Source: Marthasterias glacialis
Lineage: Eukaryota > Echinodermata > Asteroidea > Forcipulatida > Asteriidae
Length of the DNA: 64,000 nt
Assembly: GCA_911728455.2 (NCBI GenBank)
Contig: OU452227.1
Location: 18,678,110 to 18,742,109 of the forward strand
Direction: 5' to 3'
Position 1 is the first letter of the stretch, and each line of letters opens with the position of its first letter. The notes beneath the pieces were generated by a model. The model was not told where the DNA came from, did no database searches, and saw only the letters and a program-made list of their open reading frames with translations. This document shows positions 23,090 to 35,344 of this stretch, piece by piece. A program made the translations under genes and the position numbers.

Positions 23090-23625
23090 TGTTTCACCCA
23101 CACAAAGAAAACAGATGGTGCTTAATATTTTGGTGATTTTCTGCTATTATGTGGGGGTTATTGTGTAATACCCGATTCCAGACCTTTGTCCTTTTGTTCC
23201 AAGAAGGCGATTATGAGACATTGAGAGGCTGCCATCATTAATTATTCATTGTTTTTCTGCTCAATGGAGGTAAGTCAAAGTAAACAGAGTTTCCAGCCGT
23301 GGTTCTGGATAAAGTGGTTGCAATGCTTGAGGATCACTTCGGTGGGTCACTTCGGTGGGTCTGGAGGTAACTTATTATTCCTTGGCGGCGGATGAGCCGT
23401 AGGTAACGGCCGAGGTTTGCAATTTATGGTGCAAGAATTTAACATTTTCTTGATAGAGAAAAAAAAAAGTCCCGGTGGTTCGAAAAGAGAATCCTTATTC
23501 TCTTGTGCAAAGGTTTCTTTGTGCCAGTGGTTCTCCCAAAGAAAAATGATCCTGACAATTCCGAGAAAATAATCCCATCAGGCTGGACGGGAGAAAATGG
23601 AAGATTCCCAGCGGCAACTGGTTAA
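23090..23625. repeat. Dispersed repeat R1, copy 1
   Basis: About 540 bp shared with 36,065-36,540: begins tttcacccacacaaag, contains gacctttgtccttttgtt and tttctttgtgccag, ends cccagcggcaact. Order is conserved, but copy 1 has an extra G/C-rich insertion (cttggcggcggatgag) that also occurs at 22,935-22,955. Family not recognised. Confidence 0.5.
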
Positions 23626-23711
23626 TGGATGTTAAATTTGCATTGGGGATAAAGAAAATTTATAACTACAGTGGATATTTAGTCATATATAAAAAGATAA
23701 AAATGACTCAC

Positions 23712-23819
23712 GATCACAGTTTGCCCCATCAAACCCCTCAGCACAGATGCAATGTATTCCATTTTGTGAATGTTCACATGAGCCACCGTACATACATGGA
23801 TTGGAATCACAAGGGTCGA
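23712..23819 (-). CDS. Gene A exon 19: EGF12 (type a)
   Basis: 108-bp phase 1-1 exon: D-P-C-D-S-N-P-C-M-Y-G-G-S-C and I-H-C-I-C-A-E-G-F. It is the first of an alternating a-b-a-b-a series (EGF12-EGF16). Donor gtgagt. Confidence 0.87.
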
Positions 23820-23999
23820 CTAAATGCAGAGAAGAAAAACAAGAAAAGTTATGTTTGGTAAACATAAATGTCCCACAAGTCGGTCATGTGTATGACTTGA
23901 TATTGTTATTTAAACAAATTCCATTGCACCACTTTAACAAAGAAAACCTCCTGGGGAAGCATTGTTCCATTGTGCAAAGTACCAAGAAGACCAAGAAAA

Positions 24000-24390
24000 A
24001 AAGTACATCTTAAGATTTCTCTTAAAAGTTACAGCTGAAAAAGAGTTCCGAATGTTAATTTGATGACTGTTCCAAAGTGCAGCAGCAGAATGTGAGAATG
24101 CACTTTTACCGTCTGAAATTAGGAATTTTCTAAAGCGACACACATGTAAGGACCTACATGAGCTTGTCAAGAAATGACGTGATTTTTGTAAGACATCAAC
24201 TTGAATAGATGTAGAATCATACACTTTGTGTATTAATTGTGCATACTATTCCTGCTCATCACATTTTAACCCACAATGTCGTGATGATGATTGTGCCCAT
24301 ATTAACTGTACATGCCACTCCTACTCCTGCCAATAGGTGGCGCACTGAATAAGATATTTCAACTCAGTACGGCTCTCTACAGTAGAAGAT
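24000..24390 (-). mobile_element. Non-LTR retrotransposon ORF2 C-terminal remnant
   Basis: The minus frame contains A-F-S-H-S-A-A-A-L-W-N-S and F-K-R-N-L-K-M-Y-F-F, the conserved end of many Jockey/CR1-like reverse transcriptase ORFs. It sits directly downstream of the EGF11 donor, upstream parts are missing, and there is no intact ORF. Confidence 0.65.
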
Positions 24391-24400
24391 CGTATCTTAC

Positions 24401-24520
24401 CTTCACACGTCTCTCCACTGTAACCATCGGCACACTCGCAAACGAATTGATAAGGTATGTTTGCATTGCGACACACACCACCATACTGGCATGGATTTGG
24501 CGTGCATGGTGTGAGGTTCA
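24401..24520 (-). CDS. Gene A exon 18: EGF11
   Basis: 120-bp phase 1-1 exon: T-P-C-T-P-N-P-C-Q-Y-G-G-V-C, F-V-C-E-C-A-D-G-Y-S-G-E-T-C-E-G. A non-LTR retrotransposon remnant lies immediately downstream in the intron (24,000-24,390). Confidence 0.88.
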
Positions 24521-25115
24521 CTGTCAAAAATATTTGAAAATAAATGATTTAATTCTTGCCCCAGATAGATAGATTGGATAAAACAAAACCACAAGTCATA
24601 GCCTGAAGGCCAAATCAGAAGTGGTTCCACAATAGATATTCCCACTTGACGTCACACGGTGTAAAATCAAGGGGCAAGGGGGGAGGGCAAGGAGCGGGGG
24701 CAAGGGTTCTGAGCTGGGGGGGGGGGCTCCACATGTAGGCAGAAAGGCCTACTGAGGATTAATAAATGAATGACATGAATGAAGTCCGATTCTTCTTATA
24801 CTCTGGTCCATCCCTAATGGAATGAACTACCTACCTCTCAACCTCCAACAACACATCACAAACATGTACACACCAGCGTCAAAACTCAGTTGAAAACTCA
24901 GTCATGTCAGTTGATTGGGTAATTTTTCACCTTTGAGCACTGGCCTACCTTTGGTAACTATTGAATCGATGTAGTTCATGAACTTGGAATGAAGACCCTA
25001 CCGACCCTAACCCTCTCAAATCTTCCAAAATCCTCTTCAGAAAGTCATCTGATTGCGGAGGGTTGAGGATTGAGGACTGTTGGCCCAAATAACAAACTGC
25101 TTATCACTAGACCAG

Positions 25116-25309
25116 GGCCCAATTTCATTAAGCTGTTAAGCAGAAAATACTGCTTAGCAAATTTCTTAGATAAGCAAAAAAATGAGTAGGGCACCAGTCA
25201 CACTAGTGTAAATGTTATGGATTTTTGCCTGGTAACCTGTTTCTGCTCAGCAATATTTTTCTGTGCTTAGTTAGTTTCTGTGCTTACAAGCTTTATGAAA
25301 TTGGGCCCA
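25116..25309. repeat. MITE with gggcccaatttcat termini (gene A intron)
   Basis: Same inverted termini and internal tgcttagcaa / ctgctcagcaa motifs, in the intron between HYR4 and EGF11. More diverged from the other two copies than they are from each other. Confidence 0.6.
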
Positions 25310-25445
25310 GGTTTATCAACATTACTTAAGTCCAACATTTTGGTGTTGAGTTACCATACAGTGGAGGATAGTGGGGGATTGAGATTGCCTGTAGCTTTAA
25401 TAATACACAAATGCAGTACAACAATACTAAGAGTGGAGAGTTTAC

Positions 25446-25694
25446 CTCTTTCAACAACTACTGCAAAGTCGCAGAATGCTCTGTTGTCAGCAAAATCCCT
25501 GTATTCATATCTCACATTATGTGTCCCATCTGAGAAGAGGTGAGGCGGATCGTGAGACCTTATGACCAAATAAACAAGTCCCACGTTGTCAGACACAGTG
25601 GGTTCAGGCCAGTCAACTAGGATGCTTGGAGTTTCCAAGTCAATTTTAAATGCCAAGTCCCTGGGGCACATGACACTTGGCGGAACTGTATCCA
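25446..25694 (-). CDS. Gene A exon 17: HYR4
   Basis: 249-bp phase 1-1 exon: V-P-P-S-V-M-C-P-R-D-L, V-D-W-P-E-P-T-V-S-D-N-V-G, Y-E-Y-R-D-F-A-D-N and F-C-D-F-A-V-V-V. Donor gtaaac. Confidence 0.9.
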
Positions 25695-25899
25695 CTAAAA
25701 AGAATGATGAAAAAAGGAATCGTTTTAAAATAAATATTGAATGAAGAATTATCCTGTTCAGACCACAGAATCACATGCTTTCAAAGTGCCGTTAAGTGTA
25801 GAATTCTATGGTAAGCAGTGCTATGATTTGAGCTCTGCTCTTAGTTCAGCATAATGTATATTTGAGCACTGTGAAAGGGCGAAAGAAAATTCAGCGCCA

Positions 25900-26100
25900 A
25901 GCTTATCTCACAGGTTCGCATGGAATTTTTGGTTGTCTGTGTCTCTCTATGGCTCTCCTCCACTTGGCTCTGTCCATTGCGTCCCTCACATTGACTACAA
26001 GCAGTTTCATGTCATCTGATACAGAGCTCTGCCACGTCTCTTGCGAGGACGGCAAATGGGACTGGGCCCATCCACAAATTGCAACATGATTCAAATCGGC
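25900..26100 (-). mobile_element. Probable non-LTR ORF2 terminal remnant
   Basis: The minus frame contains R-D-A-M-D-R-A-K-W-R-R-A-I, which resembles the D-A-x-D-R-x-K-W-R-R end of some reverse-transcriptase ORFs. Only this segment is recognisable. Confidence 0.4.
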
Positions 26101-26784
26101 TCTGCTTTCACACAAGCTCTGCACAAAATCAGCTTGTGGGTTACACGTGTAACTATCGACCCGTGTATTGTGCGATCGTTTCACACTGCCAGGGTCTTAC
26201 ACGAATCGGAGCGGAAATCTCCCATACTGCATTGCACCACGACGTGTCTGCTGCATGCTCGATGGCGCCATTCACTCATTACGGGTTGAAAATGAGCCCC
26301 CGGAGTGTTCACACTATGGCTTTTGACATAAGTTGGATTTTTCGACATGGATCGAGAGCTCTAAACCCACCTCCTGACCAGAGTTGGTTTCGACACGGAT
26401 TGAGCGTTCTACATGGGCCAATGTCGAATTGGAATATTGTAGTGTGAAAAGGTCAGTCAAACTTACACGGATCGAACCAGTGTCCAACCTGGAAATTTGT
26501 CATAGTGTGGTAAAGGCCTACACACAGGGAGCACAGAAACTCAGCACTAATCTTTTCAGTGGAGAATAATGACTGTACAGTAAGCAAATTTTGCAGTAAG
26601 CAGAGCCACGAAAATGGCCCCCATTGCTTTGCAACAATTTTCTATTTTCAGCAATTTTACAAGACCAGGGTCTATCTGAGAAGTCTTCAGCTAGCTAAAT
26701 GCAAGTGCTCTTCATACAAAACAAGACTTTAAAAAAAAATGAATAAAAATAATTTCAATACGATGACCATCTTTTACATTTTAC

Positions 26785-27033
26785 CTCCAGTGATAGATAT
26801 TGAGAAACTGCACGCATTTGTGTTACCAGCAGGATCCCGGTAGACATATTGCACAACATAAATGCCAACTGGGAAAGTGTAGGACGAATTGTACGTCTGC
26901 GAGACCAAAAAGACTTCTCCAGAATTATCTGTCACTGTGGGTTCCCTCCAATCAACAGTCATGCCTTCCTCTTCCAGTAAAATTTCATAAGCCACGTCTT
27001 GAGGGCATGTTAACACTGGTGGAGATCTGTCCA
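26785..27033 (-). CDS. Gene A exon 16: HYR3
   Basis: 249-bp phase 1-1 exon: S-P-P-V-L-T-C-P-Q-D-V, V-D-W-R-E-P-T-V-T-D-N-S-G, F-P-V-G-I-Y-V-V-Q-Y-V-Y and A-C-S-F-S-I. Donor gtaaaa. It joins HYR4 directly, with no EGF between. Confidence 0.9.
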
Positions 27034-28101
27034 CTGAAAAGTAAAAACAAAAAATGTTAGTTTTTAACCAAGAAATATTGGCATCCAAAAGAACCACATA
27101 GAGCTCCACTCAAAGGTTTTTGTGAAATCAAAAAGTTGCATAACTGCTGTAAAAAGGTCAAAATTAACCCCAGCGACCAATTTTAGATTTTCTGTCAAAA
27201 GAACATCTAGATTCTGATAAAAAAAAAAATGTTTTGAGAACATTCTTAATTTTTATGCTAAATACCAAATCTCACTTTGGGGAAAACAGGGCCAAAGTTT
27301 AGGGTTTTGCCGAGCCAATCACATTTCTGCATGCATGTAATTACATTGAAAATTACCTTTGGTGTAATGTTCATAAAAATATGGCGAAGAGTGCACAATC
27401 TCTGAACATTTTGTTTGATTTTATGTCAACTTTTTTTGTTCACTTGTTTATTTATTTAATTATTAATTTAACAATAAATAATAATGCGCAGTTCTTGTAT
27501 AGCATTTTTATCACTACCAAAATTGGATAGGGATGCAGACATGCTATATTTTTCCATATTTCACGAGCACGCATGTGATAACCAATTAATCTTCAAGCAA
27601 ATAGGCCACTTTTGAATTTATAGTGAATTTACCGTAGGATTCTCTCAGTTGGGAGTTATAACAGCGCATAAAAAGAACAGGGTGTGATATGGGCTGTGCA
27701 GTATTAGCCCTTCCCAGAGTGATTTACTAGGATTCTTCCTCACTCTGACACATTCCAACACCATATGGGGAACTCAACACCCAAACTGTGGTACTCTGAT
27801 TATGGTGGTATGCCTGAACCCATGTAAAGCATGATCAGTTTACTCATGCAGTTCCCAGTCCAACAAACTCCAACAAATCCTGCTGTTAGAGTTTGATGGA
27901 ACAGGGACTGTTAGGGTTAAACAAATATTGAGTGGCTCTGAGTGCAATGGGAAGAATATTATCACAAGGTAAAACTTTGACTGTTCCATTTTAAGAGCCG
28001 AAGCCGAGTATCGGTATCTGGCCTTATTCACGAGCCTCAAAGTGTGACGTCAGATGTTCAGGCTTGGGTTGTTACCGATATGAATAAGCAAGAGTAATTA
28101 C

Positions 28102-28215
28102 CTTCACAAAGTGATCCAGTGAAACCTCGAATACATAGGCAAAAAATGCGTGGTCCATTCAGGCAGGTTCCTCCATTCTGACAAGGGTTGGGATTGCACT
28201 GGTTTACCGGAATCT
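28102..28215 (-). CDS. Gene A exon 15: EGF10
   Basis: 114-bp phase 1-1 exon: N-Q-C-N-P-N-P-C-Q-N-G-G-T-C, F-C-L-C-I-R-G-F-T-G-S-L-C-E-G. Acceptor ttcaacag, donor gtaatt. The HYR-EGF-HYR alternation here suggests past duplication of an HYR+EGF pair. Confidence 0.87.
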
Positions 28216-28904
28216 CTGTTGAATGAACAATTGTGTCTGTTGACAAACACTACTGACCACCACGTAACAAAACTAATTTAAAAATGTCTTAGTTCTTAGT
28301 GAAATAGTTTTTGACAATATTGCATTTTATTCTTTTGAGTGGAACACTCGCAGTCTTCACATTTAAGATTACCGGATTGAAATTGTCATCTCTTGCAGAG
28401 AAAATTCCACACCATTTTTTGATTCCACATGACTGTTTGCCAAAAAAGTTCAAGACTTTTGTCAACCTTTGTGCCAATTCAAGATAACCCTAATAGCCCT
28501 GACCCTTAGTTCTACAGAAACCATAGCCCAATACCAAAGATACTAGATAAACAAGATAGGACACTTGATGTAATGCCTTTTTACCTGTCTACTGCAAGAT
28601 GGCGCCCTTCCCATGTGTCCATTTTGCAAGGATTGTTGTCACAATTTATGGTCGAACAACAAATTTTTCGATCAGCCTTCACCTTTTTCAGTTAGTGGGA
28701 TCTATTTAGTAGGCCTTACATATTGCTCAAACGATCTATGGTTTTACCTACCAAACAACAGCGGGCACACCCATTTTGCATTTCATGCTTCTACACTGAG
28801 TGTGATATCTTGCTTTCTAGTATCTTTGCAAATACCTAAACTTTACCCTTACAATGAGATGATTTGAATTAAGTCCATTTTTTGGACAAGGGGAATGACC
28901 CATT

Positions 28905-29080
28905 GGACAGGGCTTGAAATTAACACTGGTCCGCAGGCCCCGAGGCCAGTGATTTTAGTGTCGGGCCAGCAAACTCAACTCACAACTGGACAAGCCCGTT
29001 GGTCTTGTTTTTTTAATTGAATACACGGTGCGATATCTCTCATACACAAAAATATATTCAAATGTTGACTTTGAAGTTTG
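28905..29080. repeat. Dispersed repeat R3
   Basis: aggccagtgattttagtg plus caagcccgttggtcttg, shared with 18,715-18,850 and 21,590-21,740. The last two are part of the EGF block duplication. Confidence 0.45.
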
Positions 29081-29454
29081 AGTGATAAATATCTTTCCAC
29101 TCTGTCTGTTAAGTATCGAAGTATACTTTACCCATGAGATAAATCTCGCCTCAGCGCTTGCTTAAGTAGAAAAAGTTTATACTAAACTGTTTAGAAAGTT
29201 TATTCTTGTTTTGATGCTAGCTTTGTAAAATGAAATCTGGTCCAGTAAAACATTTGGTCTAATAGTGGACAATCCATTCCCCCTTATTTTCCCAACAGCA
29301 CTGAAGACAATGTCTATATTAGGCATACACACAAGGGCTTGAAAACGCAGGTCTTATATGATGCCAGAGGGATGTCTCAAAGCACTCACTATTTTTTACT
29401 ACAGGCATGACAGGTACACAGAGCTATGTCGGAATTATAATACTAATAATAATG

Positions 29455-29765
29455 ATTTGGGAGGCTAATCATCCTTACTGGCAGCTGAGAAGCTGTATTG
29501 CGAGGGACGCAGCTACACGTGTTCGAGCTGCAGGCATTCAAGGGCACCTTTGGCAGCCAGCCACATCAACCCACATATGACACTGGAGCACAGCCCGAGG
29601 TTGAAAGTGTTGAGTTTTCCGGAGGGAGAAAAACCCTCGTGGCACAGGAGAGAAACAATGCACAACTCTACTCATATATGGCCCTAGCCAGGACTCAAAC
29701 CAGGGACACATTGGTGAGAGGCGAGCACTTTAGGCACATGCCACCCAATTATGAGACCCATTTAT
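29455..29765. repeat. Dispersed repeat R2
   Basis: Shares ggaggctaatcatccttact and ggcagccagccacatcaaccc with 18,455-18,600. The 3' end has a reverse tRNA-like segment (caggactcaaaccaggg), so it may be a composite SINE. Confidence 0.45.
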
Positions 29766-29906
29766 ATAGCACCTAGTATAAGTTGGCAAGGATCTGTGTG
29801 TGTGATAAAATGTTCTTTATCGCTGATGCAGGAATTGCTTCTATTAACAAAATGTACTTCAACTTTAGCCAAAAAATAGTGACTGTGGACAACAAAGGAT
29901 TGTTAC

Positions 29907-30155
29907 CTTTAACAATCAGAACTGTGAACATGCAGCTCTTCTGGTTACCGGTGGCATCTTCATAAACGTACGCCACCACTGTACCTCCAGCTTGAAAGAA
30001 ATCTCCCGGGTTGTGAGAATTTGAAATCATTGTAAAATTTCCAGAGTTGTCGGTAACATTGGGCGCCGTCCAGTTGACATTCATGCCGTTTTGTCCAGCG
30101 TCAATCACAACTGTCAAGTCCGCCGGACATAACACCTCAGGAGGGGCACTATCCA
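29907..30155 (-). CDS. Gene A exon 14: HYR2
   Basis: 249-bp phase 1-1 exon with A-P-P-E-V-L-C-P-A-D-L, V-N-W-T-A-P-N-V-T-D-N-S-G, F-F-Q-A-G-G-T-V and Y-E-D-A-T-G-N, with the second Cys in S-C-M-F-T-V. It is closely similar to HYR1. Donor gtaaca. Confidence 0.9.
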
Positions 30156-31331
30156 CTGGAAAAATAAATCAAATGTTGTGTGAACACAATGTCATTTGGT
30201 TGTAGACCTTGAATAAGGGCACTTCACAATTGATGCTTCCTCTACAATTTGCCAAAGAGAGGCTAGTTTTGCAGTGGACCACAGGAAACAGTTTTTGGTC
30301 GTTGACTGCGTCAGCCATGCAACAACCCAGTTGTTTATGTTTGCATGGGTTTGCATGCGGATAAAGCAACCAGGTAGTATATCTCTGCTGTTTTTATGGC
30401 ACAACATAGTACTTTTTTTGTGAGGCCGGTGAATGATTTTTGCCATCCCTGGGTTTTCTTGTTTCATGTAACCCTACTACCAAGCATGGGTGGCTACATG
30501 TATTTCATAACAATAGTAACAGACATCTGTAAAGCCAACCTGACCGCCCATCAAACTATTAATCAATCACAAGAACCATCTCTGGAAATAGTTATCTCCC
30601 AGCAGCTCACCAGAGTTAGAGCATTTCCATTTGTGGAAAAGTCAAACAAAATCTCCTGGAAATTTCCCAGGAAAGTTGTCTAATGTGAAAGGTGTTTCTA
30701 GGGTTAGGTTTATAGAAATTTCCAAGAGACATTTTATTGCCATCTTTGATATTCTTCAATACATGAAATCCTCTTTTTTTCCCTACCTACAGCGCCATTG
30801 GAACTCTGTTTTCCTTTTGTATGCCTGTCTGTAGTCTTGTTATGTGCTGGTAGTTTTTAATCCTGTTGGTAAGTGTGATGTAACTCCACTGTAAGTCACG
30901 CCCACTTCACACAAACTGGCTCCATTGATTGCCAGAAGCCCATAGGAAATGCATTGGACTTTTTGTCTTTGATGATTTATGTAAGAACAGCATAATTTCT
31001 AGACTTGCCTTTCACGTGTGTCTTGCGAAAAACTCAAGGTCTTATCAGAAATACCGGTTTCTTTCATAAGAAACGTCTCTGAACAAAGAAATGAGTGTTT
31101 TTCAGTAAAATAACACAGTAACAACCGGACGTAGCGTAAATTTTTTGGGCATGCAGCAGATGCACACGCATGTGACGTAATGACTTACCAACAGGATATT
31201 CTGTTATATTTAATTGACTATATGTTCAAGGCTCTCCCATTGGTTGTAATTTCCTGTTATTATCACTATTATTCCGTGCTTGCAAATTATGGAAATAGGT
31301 GTCTCTAAAATGAAAACGAATGATAACTTAC

Positions 31332-31445
31332 CCTCACAGGTTGGTCCAGTAAAACCTTCAGCACACAGACATGTAAAGGTAACTCCAACAAAACACGAGC
31401 CACCATTAAGACATGGATTAGGAGTGCACTGGTTTGGTGCAACAA
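31332..31445 (-). CDS. Gene A exon 13: EGF9
   Basis: 114-bp phase 1-1 exon: [29 protein letters not shown]. It lies between HYR1 and HYR2. Donor gtaagt. Confidence 0.88.
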
Positions 31446-31924
31446 CTATTCGCAGAAGAAGAAAAAAATGAAGCAAACAAACACCAAGATTAAAGCTGTC
31501 ACCAAGGGTCATTGATATCACACTTAAAATTCAGTGGGCCTTAAAGCCCCAGCTCAACATTGGTAAGAAGAAAACCATAAACGCTCACATATTTTACATA
31601 TACCTTACATGGTATAAAGAACATGATGGTAGAAAACTTTACTTTGAAATATTTCTGCCTGAAGTGTTATCGTTTTTAAATTATAAATGAAATAGTTTCA
31701 AAATTACTTTTCGTCTCAATGAGACGAAAACTCTGCCTAAAGGAATGCGTACCAAAATGCAGAATGAGCTCACATTTTCACACGTTGATTTTATTACAAA
31801 TATCTGGATTTGTGCAAAGAATGGAAGCATTTACAGTCAGTTTACCAATGTTGAGCTAGGGCTTTAAAAAAACTCACAGTAATAAATTCTTCTGATGTAT
31901 TACTTGATAGTTAAAAAGAAAATT

Positions 31925-32180
31925 TGGTATCCTCTAAGGTGATCCCCTTACACTGGCACTTCCCAGGTTGTATCGTAACCCTAGTGTGATCCCTAGCTAC
32001 ACAGTTATATACGGTTGTATGCCTCCTGACTGGCGCCCCGCCAAAAAGACATTGACAAAAAAGGGAGACCGCCAACGTACATGTAGGGCCAGAAAGCTCA
32101 GTTTGTGGAGCACTGGAACGCAAACCCGGAGGTCGCAGTTTCAAATCCTGCTCTAGTCAATTTTACTTTATTCACCCAAA
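31925..32180 (+). mobile_element. tRNA-derived SINE, family S1, diverged
   Basis: agaaagctcagtttgtggagc and gcagtttcaaatcc are degenerate A and B boxes; 5' part gatccccttacactgg. Lies just downstream of the HYR1 donor. Confidence 0.55.
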
Positions 32181-32257
32181 AGTTACCTTATAACTTTGAC
32201 AAAAATTTAAGAAAAAAAACCCACAAAAAATAACTTTTAAATATTCAAACTTTATAC

Positions 32258-32506
32258 CTGCAACAATAGACACTTGGAAACTGCAGGTGTTCATGTTACT
32301 TGCTAAATCCTGATATGTGTACATCACAACAGTGACGCCGACTGGGAAGAAGTCGTTGGGATTGTGTGAATTCTGGACCAGAGAGAAAACTCCAGAGTTG
32401 TCAGTTACGTTGGGGCCACTCCAGTTGACCCTCCTGCCTTCCTGTCCTAGGTAGACCTCAAAATCCAGGGATGGAGGGCATTCAATCACGGGTGGACTTC
32501 TGTCCT
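32258..32506 (-). CDS. Gene A exon 12: HYR1
   Basis: 249-bp phase 1-1 exon encoding one hyalin repeat: P-P-V-I-E-C-P at the start, V-N-W-S-G-P-N-V-T-D-N-S-G centrally, F-F-P-V-G-V-T-V-V near the end, then Y-T-Y-Q-D and a second Cys (C-S-F-Q-V). HYR is an immunoglobulin-like adhesive fold, abundant in echinoderm surface and matrix proteins (family knowledge). Confidence 0.9.
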
Positions 32507-33152
32507 CTGGAGTCAACATCACGAATAACATAAATTAGTTTGGGCGTGAAATGTGATCGCATTAAAAAGAAAAGATCAAATTCATGCTTGTTTAAAACCT
32601 TTGTTGATATTCAGAATTGCGGAATAATAACTTGCCTCCTGCCTTAGTGAACCGATTGTCAAGCATTGCAAAGAGTTAACCTTCTGCAGGTGCGGATCCA
32701 GGGGGTGGATCCAAGGGGTTCCCGACCCCTTCCCCTGCTCTCAACACAATTTTAAAATCTTTTATTTCTTGTTTTTTCCTTTTTCCTTTTGTAAACTTAA
32801 AACCTGTGCCATCACAAAACAATAGCCAAACATCTCATTACAGACCTCAATTCTTGTTTGACAGCTTTTATTGTGCCCACAATCATTTGTCTTGTTTTGT
32901 TTGTTTGTTTGTTGTTTTTGGGGGGAGGACCCCTTCCTGGTAAACTTCTTCTTGAGAATATGACAGACATGCAACGAGGAAATCAGCTGATCTGAGGAAA
33001 TGTTGCATGTCTGATATGAACTGCCCATGGACATAATCTCTTAAATAAGTAATGGCGGTTCTGAAAAGAACTTGTGTGTACACACAACAACTTTAAACCT
33101 TAACCCCAATGTTTCTCGACAGTGTAAAGTTTCAAATCCTGTTTTGCTTTAC

Positions 33153-33266
33153 CTTCGCAGTTTCTGCCATCGAAACCAACCGGACACAGGCAGGGAAATG
33201 TTTGCGATCCTTCTATGCACGTGCCACCGTTCAGACAAGGAGCAGTGCATGCAGTAGGAGGAGTGC
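33153..33266 (-). CDS. Gene A exon 11: EGF8
   Basis: 114-bp phase 1-1 exon with C-L-N-G-G-T-C, F-P-C-L-C-P-V-G-F and G-R-N-C-E-G; six cysteines in EGF spacing. Acceptor cccaacag, donor gtaaag. It is the last EGF before the first HYR domain. Confidence 0.85.
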
Positions 33267-33322
33267 CTGTTGGGCCATGAAAAGACATTTTTGTTTTGTT
33301 TCAATTAAGAAAAATCCATTAT

Positions 33323-33913
33323 ACAATTGTTGTCCGCTGTGATATGTGGTTCATACTGTTTTGGACACCCATGGGGGTAGATGGCACCCGAGGCGAAGCC
33401 GAGGGTGCCATCGTCCCCCTGAGGGTGTCCAAAACAGCATGGACCACATATCACAGCAGACAACAATTGTTTTGTTATACCATGGTATTAAATTGCAAGA
33501 TTGTTAAAAAGGCCCTTACCAACATAGTTTGCAGACGACAATATTCAATTCAACAAAAGTGCGTCAGTTGCAAATTTTTTATCAACCAAAATGTATCAAC
33601 TGGTCCCTATATCGCGAGCATCATATCGAAAGTACAATAGCGTGCATAGTACCAGTGGTTGCATAGTAACCTCTTTCTCAGGTAGTACCGCTAATGTGGT
33701 TGTACAGATCAATGGGGACGATGAAATAATGTTCTGAGAACGATTTAGGTAATGGACGCGGGTGTCATGACCTACCTCTTTCTCGGGTGTATTGCTAACT
33801 TCAATAAGCATATCAATGGGGACGATTTTTGAGAAGACATGAAATTTTGTATTATGTCACGTGATTGGTTCTCGACCAATAAAAATTCACAATCTAACAC
33901 CATGGTATAACAA
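33323..33913. mobile_element. Hairpin/TIR element T1, uninterrupted copy
   Basis: A 148-bp hairpin (33,323-33,470; arms acaattgttgtc / gacaacaattgt) leads into an element bounded by ttgttataccatggtatt and accatggtataacaa. It contains two diverged 95-bp units (ctctttctcagg... and ctctttctcggg...). Confidence 0.65.
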
Positions 33914-33989
33914 TTAATATTGTCACTGCCTCATGGTTGCTATTTAGGTCAGCATTAATTAAAACATAATTTGGACACTCTAAGACTGT

Positions 33990-34380
33990 CCGGCTAGCCA
34001 ATCAAACGAGACATTCTTTAATGGGTGGGGCACGTTAAACCAGAGGTCGCAGATTCAAATCCAGTTCTAGTCAATGTTTTTTGTTCACCTCAAAATTGAC
34101 TTCATATTTTGCCAGTCATATATAATATGACATAAAAAAAAGCTGCATCCCCTTCAGGGTGATTCCTGTAATGCCGCCTCCCACGTTGCATAAAAAAATT
34201 GGGTGTGATCCCTGGTTATATGGCAGTTTCAAGTTGAATGGCTTCAGACTGGCTGCCCCAAACAAAGGTATTGACAAATTTAGGGCTGGATAGCTCAAGT
34301 GGTAGAGCACCAGCACCATCATCCGGAGGTTGCAGGTTCAAATACTGTTGCAGTACACTTTTCTTTATTCACTCCTCGTT
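33990..34380 (+). mobile_element. Two tRNA-derived SINE S1 copies in tandem
   Basis: A 3' fragment (33,990-34,105) is followed by a fuller copy (34,140-34,380), both with box B-like ttcaaat. Short S2 tRNA heads in reverse follow at 34,375-34,440 and 34,700-34,790. Confidence 0.5.
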
Positions 34381-35093
34381 TGAGACTCAAACCCACATTG
34401 CGATAATTCAGCCACCAGACCACTCGGCCATGACACGCTACGTGCTACATGTTAAATGGCTCTGTAGGCACATTAAATCTATGGTAAGCAGGGCAATGAG
34501 ATTGGACTTGATTTTTTTTTTCAGGTATTGTGCATAATGAGAAATACCAACACACTATGTGTTGCGAAAACTTTCAAGAATAAAAATGATAGTAATGGCT
34601 TCTTGTACAGCACTCAAATCTGCCACACAGTGACAATCATGGATGGCACTCAAATATTCTCTTGGTTATCATTGGACACATTTATTTAATTCCTTAAACG
34701 ATCTTAGTTGACCAGGATTCGAACCCACACCCAGATGACTTACCCAACAAAACTTAAGTTCCATGCACTAAACCGCTTGGTCATGACACATCGTTTTCTC
34801 CAAAATGGAAGTTTTGCAAATAAAAATATTTTCAGAACACAAAATAATACTTAAGAGTAAGCTTTCTGAATTAAGTTAGTTTGTTTATTTATGTCCAATC
34901 CTGTATCATACCAGCAAATTGGTAAAAAACATTGAGTTCAGAGATTATGAAAGTTAGCTTTCACATTATATTTAGGTCTATCATTTTCCATACTCTCTCG
35001 GCAATGGGTATATATAATCCATGTGGGAAAGATGTTTGCTACCATGATGGTTATGAATAGAACCTCACTTTAAAAACCTTAAAAGAAACATAC

Positions 35094-35222
35094 CAATTTC
35101 ACAGCGTGTCCCACTGAATGGATCCCGACACTGGCAAATGTACCTTGTGAGGTCTACCGAGTTGAAACAAAGTCCATCATTCAAACAGGGATTTGAAACA
35201 CAGGCGGCCACAGCATTGCTAT
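35094..35222 (-). CDS. Gene A exon 10: EGF7
   Basis: 129-bp phase 1-1 exon encoding C-L-N-D-G-L-C and F-S-G-T-R-C-E, acceptor attaacag, donor gtatgt. It is a duplicate of EGF6. A long mixed-trinucleotide tract lies about 120 bp upstream in its preceding intron. Confidence 0.85.
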
Positions 35223-35344
35223 CTGTTAATTAAAACAAATATATAATAATTTCACCAAATTCAGGACTGCTCAAAATTAGCAACATTTTCATGACTGTAC
35301 AAACTGTATGCAATTTGTCTCATGCCAGTAATCGATGGCTAAAC

